DNA from: Rhodocollybia butyracea
Lineage: Eukaryota; Basidiomycota; Agaricomycetes; Agaricales; Omphalotaceae
DNA: 64,000 nucleotides
Direction: 5' to 3'
Assembly: GCA_015501585.1 (NCBI GenBank)
Contig: JADNRY010000001.1
Span: forward strand, 1 to 64,000
This document shows, piece by piece, positions 60,090 through 64,000 of the stretch. The stretch's first letter is position 1, and each line of letters opens with the position of its first letter. Position numbers and translations under genes: made by a program. The notes beneath the pieces are model-generated. The model was not told the origin of the DNA. It saw only the letters and a program-made list of their open reading frames with translations, and made no database searches.

Positions 60090-61655
60090 TAGGCGAAGAA
60101 AGCTCACCGACAAATCTCTTACCAATGTCATTCTCCAAAATCCAGATTTCGCAGAAGACTCGCAAATGTATCAGAGCTTGCTGGAAATGGAGAGAAAAAT
60201 TAGACTGGACGATAACAAGGAAACGAATGGAAATTCAGGACACTCTGTCGCGTAATCCTACGGTGAGTAACAAACTGTTTATCTGAGTAGAATGCTAAGA
60301 CACCTACGCGTAGACTACCCGCACGCTGAGGCTATTTGTTAGTCATACAGTATCAGGACAAGCTGGCAAACGGGACAGAAGGGGAAAACATGGCTCACCC
60401 AGAGACAGGCGAGAGTATTCCTGCATGGCAACTCAAAATTGAAGGCAGACTATTAGAAGTGCGTTTCTATACGTCCTTTATCCGATATATGTTTATTCCA
60501 CCCGCAGCTTCTCAGCGAGGCAAGGATAAAGCCCCCACGCAAGTTTCAACATTCATAAAGAGAATGATGGTGGAATTCGATCGAGACACGAATGTTTATC
60601 CGGAGAACAACATTGTTGAGGTGAGTACATTATCTATTTGCTGCAGTTCTTGTTTACCTTTCCCAAAAGTGGCCACGTGCGACAGGCAACCAAAATCCTT
60701 CCTTAGACGGGTTTACATCCGTCGTACAGGCGATTCACTCACAAATATCCGTATTGTCATATACCTAGACCATTACCTGAACAATATCGTTCAGTCCAGA
60801 ACTCAGTAAGTTACCAATTTCATCTTCTTGGACTTGAAATACCAATTCAATATCAGGCAACATACTCGGAATCAAAGAGGAAAGCCGTTTAGGCGTCGTA
60901 CAGTCTTTGTGGAATTACATCAAAATCCAAGGCTTCAGATAAAGGTGACCGACGTCACATACACACAGACGACAAACTTCGAGCGGTACGTGGTCGCCCG
61001 ACATGTTCCTATCTGGTCTCATCTCGTTCCAGATCTTTGGGGTAGATTCTATATCTTTTCCAAAACTTCCAGAGTACGTGAACAGACACCTTGCCCCACC
61101 CGAGCCTATTGTCCTCCGTTACTCCTTCGATCCCTCTGTGTCTCCGCAGAGTCCGAGCGCCCTTCAGCTTGGGATGTAGAGATTAAAATGGAGGATGCGG
61201 CATTGAAGAGCAGGATGGGAGTCATGTTGCATATGAACAAGGATTCGACCGTAGCGTTGGGGAAAATGGACGACGAGGTTAGATATGTTGTGTATAGGGT
61301 TATCATGTGCTGTATTGACTTTCTCTTTCATAGATCGCTCTCCTCGCCCAGTCATTACACAACTCGCATCTCAAACGAACTTTCCTCCAATCATTTGCCA
61401 ACGATCCAGCGAAGTTTATTCAAACGTGGTTGGAATCTCAGTCCCGAGATTTAGAAAGTATTTTGGGCGCCGGTGCGTCGGAAGGGCTTACTCTACGCCA
61501 GGAAGAACTACGGAGGAGCGAATTCTTCCGTTTACCGTGGGTGGAAGAGGTTTGTTTGTTATCCAAACGGTACCAGTTTGGTGGATACTGACATTGCTTA
61601 TTTTCAGGCTGTTTCTGTACAAGAGGGTATTCGTCTATCCTCAAAAATTCAGTAA
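60090..61655 (+). pseudogene. SNF12/SMARCD (SWI/SNF BAF60 subunit) pseudogene, 5'-truncated
   Basis: SNF12 homologues are SWI/SNF or RSC subunits. This copy starts abruptly at KLTDKSLTNVILQNPDFAED without the usual N-terminal ~100 residues. An extra A near 60197 shifts LLEMERK out of frame with LDWTITRKRMEIQDTLSRNP. Bases are lost after HTVSGQA near 60363, and one-base losses occur near 60722 and 60770 (GFT|RRTGDSLTNIRIVIYLDH|PEQY). Further on, ILGIKEESRLGVVQSLWNYI, APPEPIVLRYSFDPSVS, PSAWDVEIKMEDAALKSRMG and RSEFFRLPWVEE remain. Introns are retained, so it is a DNA-level duplicate, not a retrocopy. A functional copy should exist elsewhere. Confidence 0.85.
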
Positions 61656-61913
61656 CGGCGTACATAAGGACTTCGAATTATATTCTGTTTGTAATTATAC
61701 AGTCATGGTGCTAAACATGACCTTGTAGAACGGATGGCTGTATGGACCTCTCTTCGCAAATAAAGCCTTCCCAGATCGTTATATTATTCACACTAATTAG
61801 AACACTCCAAGTTCAATTGCCTTTCGGAAAAACAAGAGTATCGGCTCGAAATCTGAACGCTCCATAGGTCCGAAGCTCCACATAACTGACCGGAGCTGAC
61901 GGCTGCCCCGCCA

Positions 61914-61990
61914 AACCGAGACCAAATTGGTCTGACCAATTGGACCGATCAAAACCGAAAGGACCGAATTGACCGATTAAGACCGATTCT
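61914..61990 (+). repeat. Degenerate ACCGA/ACCAATTGG repeat
   Basis: Within 77 bp the words ACCGAGACC, ACCAATTGG, ACCGATC, ACCGAAAGG, ACCGAATTG, ACCGATTAAG and ACCGATTC follow at about 10-12 bp spacing. It is an irregular array, with no gene nearby that it would obviously regulate. Confidence 0.55.
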
Positions 61991-62597
61991 GGCTCAGGCC
62001 ACCCCGTGACTTAGGAAATCCCGCCATGTAAAAGCTTGTTGCCCATCCAACTCACACAGGAGCCATCTTTTGACTGCTGCAAGGCATTATCATAGAGAAG
62101 TATTCATATACGGTGGACCTTGATATGCTTCCCAGGCCTTTGTACGACTTAGAAACCTCATTTATTAGTGCACTTATCATTTCAGTTCATGCCGGCGTAG
62201 CCGGCCGCCAAAAATGTAGCATAAGCGCCCAACTTGCCGAATTTACGATTCTTCACCAATTCTTTGGTCAATAAAATATTATACACCTTGAAATAAGCCT
62301 ATTAGAGTAAGCGGATATGTAATAGCCAGAAAAATATCAGAGATTCAGAAACAGAGAAGGGATATTAGGATGGACTAGAAGAAATACAGCTACGGTATTT
62401 GACGGCATGGGCCAAAAAAGCAAGGAAACTTAATATACAATGTCACAAATGTGAGCAACAATATCAAGTCATGCAAATATGTAAAAACAGGATGGTCTAG
62501 CTCTACTTATTAGCATAGGTACTAAGTTATTGGCCCAGCCTGAGGCCTGTGGCCTCGGCGGGTTTGCTTCCGTCTTGAGTCATAGGCCTCGGGCCTT

Positions 62598-62622
62598 TCG
62601 CGTGCACCGCAGGTGCACGCGA
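62598..62622. repeat. GC-rich perfect hairpin
   Basis: TCGCGTGCACC and GGTGCACGCGA (11-bp arms) around a GCA loop. Confidence 0.75.
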
Positions 62623-62821
62623 GGCTCGGTATGACCAATTTGCCGAGCTGACGTCTACTGGCGTTAACGTGACCACTATAAACGCGTCGCGCTACTTGTT
62701 ACTCTTTGATTTAGCTAGCACTGGATCATGTTCAAGTTCTCTCAAAAATACTCACAACACGCTTCATATAAATCTATTACTAGGTTCAGAAGAACCTCAG
62801 CCTGTGTAAGGCTTACATTTA

Positions 62822-63177
62822 ATAGGGCGTTTCACGACGGCTTGAAAAGCCTTTTTCGATTCTTTTTCGGTGTCTTTTTTGGCTTCTTTTTTGAAGGGCA
62901 ATTTCAACAGCCGAGATTGCCGAAACGGATGACCAAGCAGACACATCAAAAAAGAGCATGAAAAAAGGCGCGAAAACGCTCAGAAAAGGTGCAGAAAAGG
63001 CCATCGAGCCTTTTCTGCACCCTTTCTGAGCCTTTTTCAAGTCCTTTTTTCGCTTAGCAGTGTTTCCGGTGATCGGATCGCATCGGAGATTGAAAAACCA
63101 ACTGAAAAAAAAAGCTCCAAAAAAGAGCTCAAAAAAGCATGAAAAAAGGCTCTTAAGTTCGTCGTGAAACGCCCTAT
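62822..63177. mobile_element. Mariner-like MITE, 356 bp, TA target duplication
   Basis: The ends ATAGGGCGTTTCACGACG and its exact inverse CGTCGTGAAACGCCCTAT (18-bp perfect terminal repeats) continue imperfectly inward (GCTTGAAAAGCCTTTTT versus AACTTAAGAGCCTTTTT). Each end is bordered by TA (62820-62821 and 63178-63179), the Tc1/mariner duplication. There is no transposase frame. The core is rich in A/T runs and contains a 23-bp-arm hairpin (62979-63030, one mismatch, 6-nt loop). Confidence 0.88.
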
Positions 63178-63179
63178 TA

Positions 63180-64000
63180 GAGTGCCAACAAAGATACTTG
63201 AGCAGTGATTGAGGAGAGGATGATCATATACGCACGACCGAAAACTAAACCATTTTCGTGTGATGTGCCCGGTGCTCCATCTGGTGATCGCAAAACGTAA
63301 CACCTCAAATTTGGATTTGAAACGTTTTTTTCATCAATTAGGCTTTTGATACAGTGGGCAATGTCTGTCTTGATATCATTTGCTCAACGATACCATACAT
63401 AAGGAGACTAGATTTTCTCTTGTGATTCTGTAGGAGACCGCCTTGCACTGCAAGCGGAACAAATCCGATCGCTCATTCCTATCGTCAAGATTTGCATTAT
63501 TGAAGTCTCCCGAACAGCAAAAGATCCCACAAGGGCTATGAGTAGTGTAATAAAAGCAGCGTGAAAACCAAAATTACAATGGTCAGACTTGAGCTTGAAG
63601 CGTAAATCGGAAGGAAGTGTGCAACTTTTATTTGGAAACTGCAATGATCAGAACCTGTAGGGAAAGCAGCGTTAAAAGACGGAAGTCTTCGACAACTATC
63701 AACAAAATCGATTAGTCGTACCACTCTCAATCCTTCTAAGGGTATACCTCGATACTCTCAATCTGTTTTGAGGTCTCAATGCGCTTTCAAAGTCTTGGGC
63801 AGATACTGGGGAAGCAGTCGAACGGCACGAATGATGATATTCAAAGACCATGCCCTAGATATTATACAAATGGAGGCTTGAATGTTGCGAAGGGAACGAA
63901 AGCACTGGTAAACGGTAATCAACGTCTACTGGAAGAAGCCTTCTGCTTTTCCTCGAGTTCAGCTTTCTTAGCTGGAAAAGTGATGTAGCTATTAGTGACG
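63180..64000. other. Right end of window, no gene recognised
   Basis: Short frames on both strands (for example 63408-63644 minus, 63779-63988 plus) show no family motif. A gene could continue past the window edge. Confidence 0.4.

Larger units (their letters stand above)
61656..62819. other. Gene-poor region with short repeats and hairpins
   Basis: No gene. It contains an ACCGA-type repeat (61914-61990) and a GC-rich hairpin at 62598-62622 with local inverted repeats around it (AGGCCTGTGGCCT near 62542). A second GC-rich inverted patch CGGCGTAGCCGGCCGCC lies near 62192. Confidence 0.5.

Noticed and set aside
63779..63988. 69-codon plus-strand frame at the right edge
   Set aside because: Short and without recognised motif; no adjoining exon visible inside the window.

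Overview
This window is nuclear DNA of a filamentous basidiomycete, most likely an Agaricomycete. The genes are split by many short introns (mostly 49-68 bp, GT...AG plus some GC...AG). Their families fit that group: a CYP63-like P450, an Agaricomycete-type multi-pass membrane protein, a stand-alone SRA-YDG protein, and the 3' end of a fungal LINE. Exon models were joined by hand; where every exon was counted the phases close and the lengths match the family.

Layout. 1-1.8 kb: a tRNA-like relic, a LINE 3' fragment and a degenerate ~90-bp tandem repeat. 1.9-3.6 kb: a membrane protein of unknown function. 4.5-23.1 kb is a compact housekeeping block: CCT2 (chaperonin), RPP1 (RNase P/MRP), NSE3 (SMC5/6 complex), CCH1 (voltage-gated calcium channel), a small conserved protein, CDK1 and GPN1 (RNA polymerase II assembly). 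All of these except CCT2 are on the minus strand.

23.2-41 kb is an accessory, decaying stretch among live genes. It holds an SRA-YDG gene split by a 745-bp foldback DNA transposon with a 9-bp target duplication, short mtDNA-like repeats, SHP1/p47 with broken copies of itself upstream, an 86-bp perfect palindrome, a broken P450, an OTU protease gene, an SDR pseudogene, and a segmental duplication carrying a small Ser/Tyr/Gly/Asn-rich gene plus the tail of an agmatinase gene.

41.3-58.3 kb is again gene-dense: agmatinase, a divergent MATE transporter, an unknown basidiomycete-type protein, ADE13 (adenylosuccinate lyase), an F-box protein, an unknown protein sharing a very short divergent promoter with MED21 (Mediator), a mitochondrial-type three-RRM protein and a sugar transporter. 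58.8-64 kb holds an unidentified gene, a frameshifted and 5'-truncated SNF12 (SWI/SNF subunit) pseudogene, and a mariner-like MITE.

There is no biosynthetic cluster or evident operon-like logic. The strongest unusual signals are the MULE-like foldback element with its exact excision footprint, the palindrome, the duplicated agmatinase/small-protein segment, the MITE, and a local cluster of GC-AG introns.
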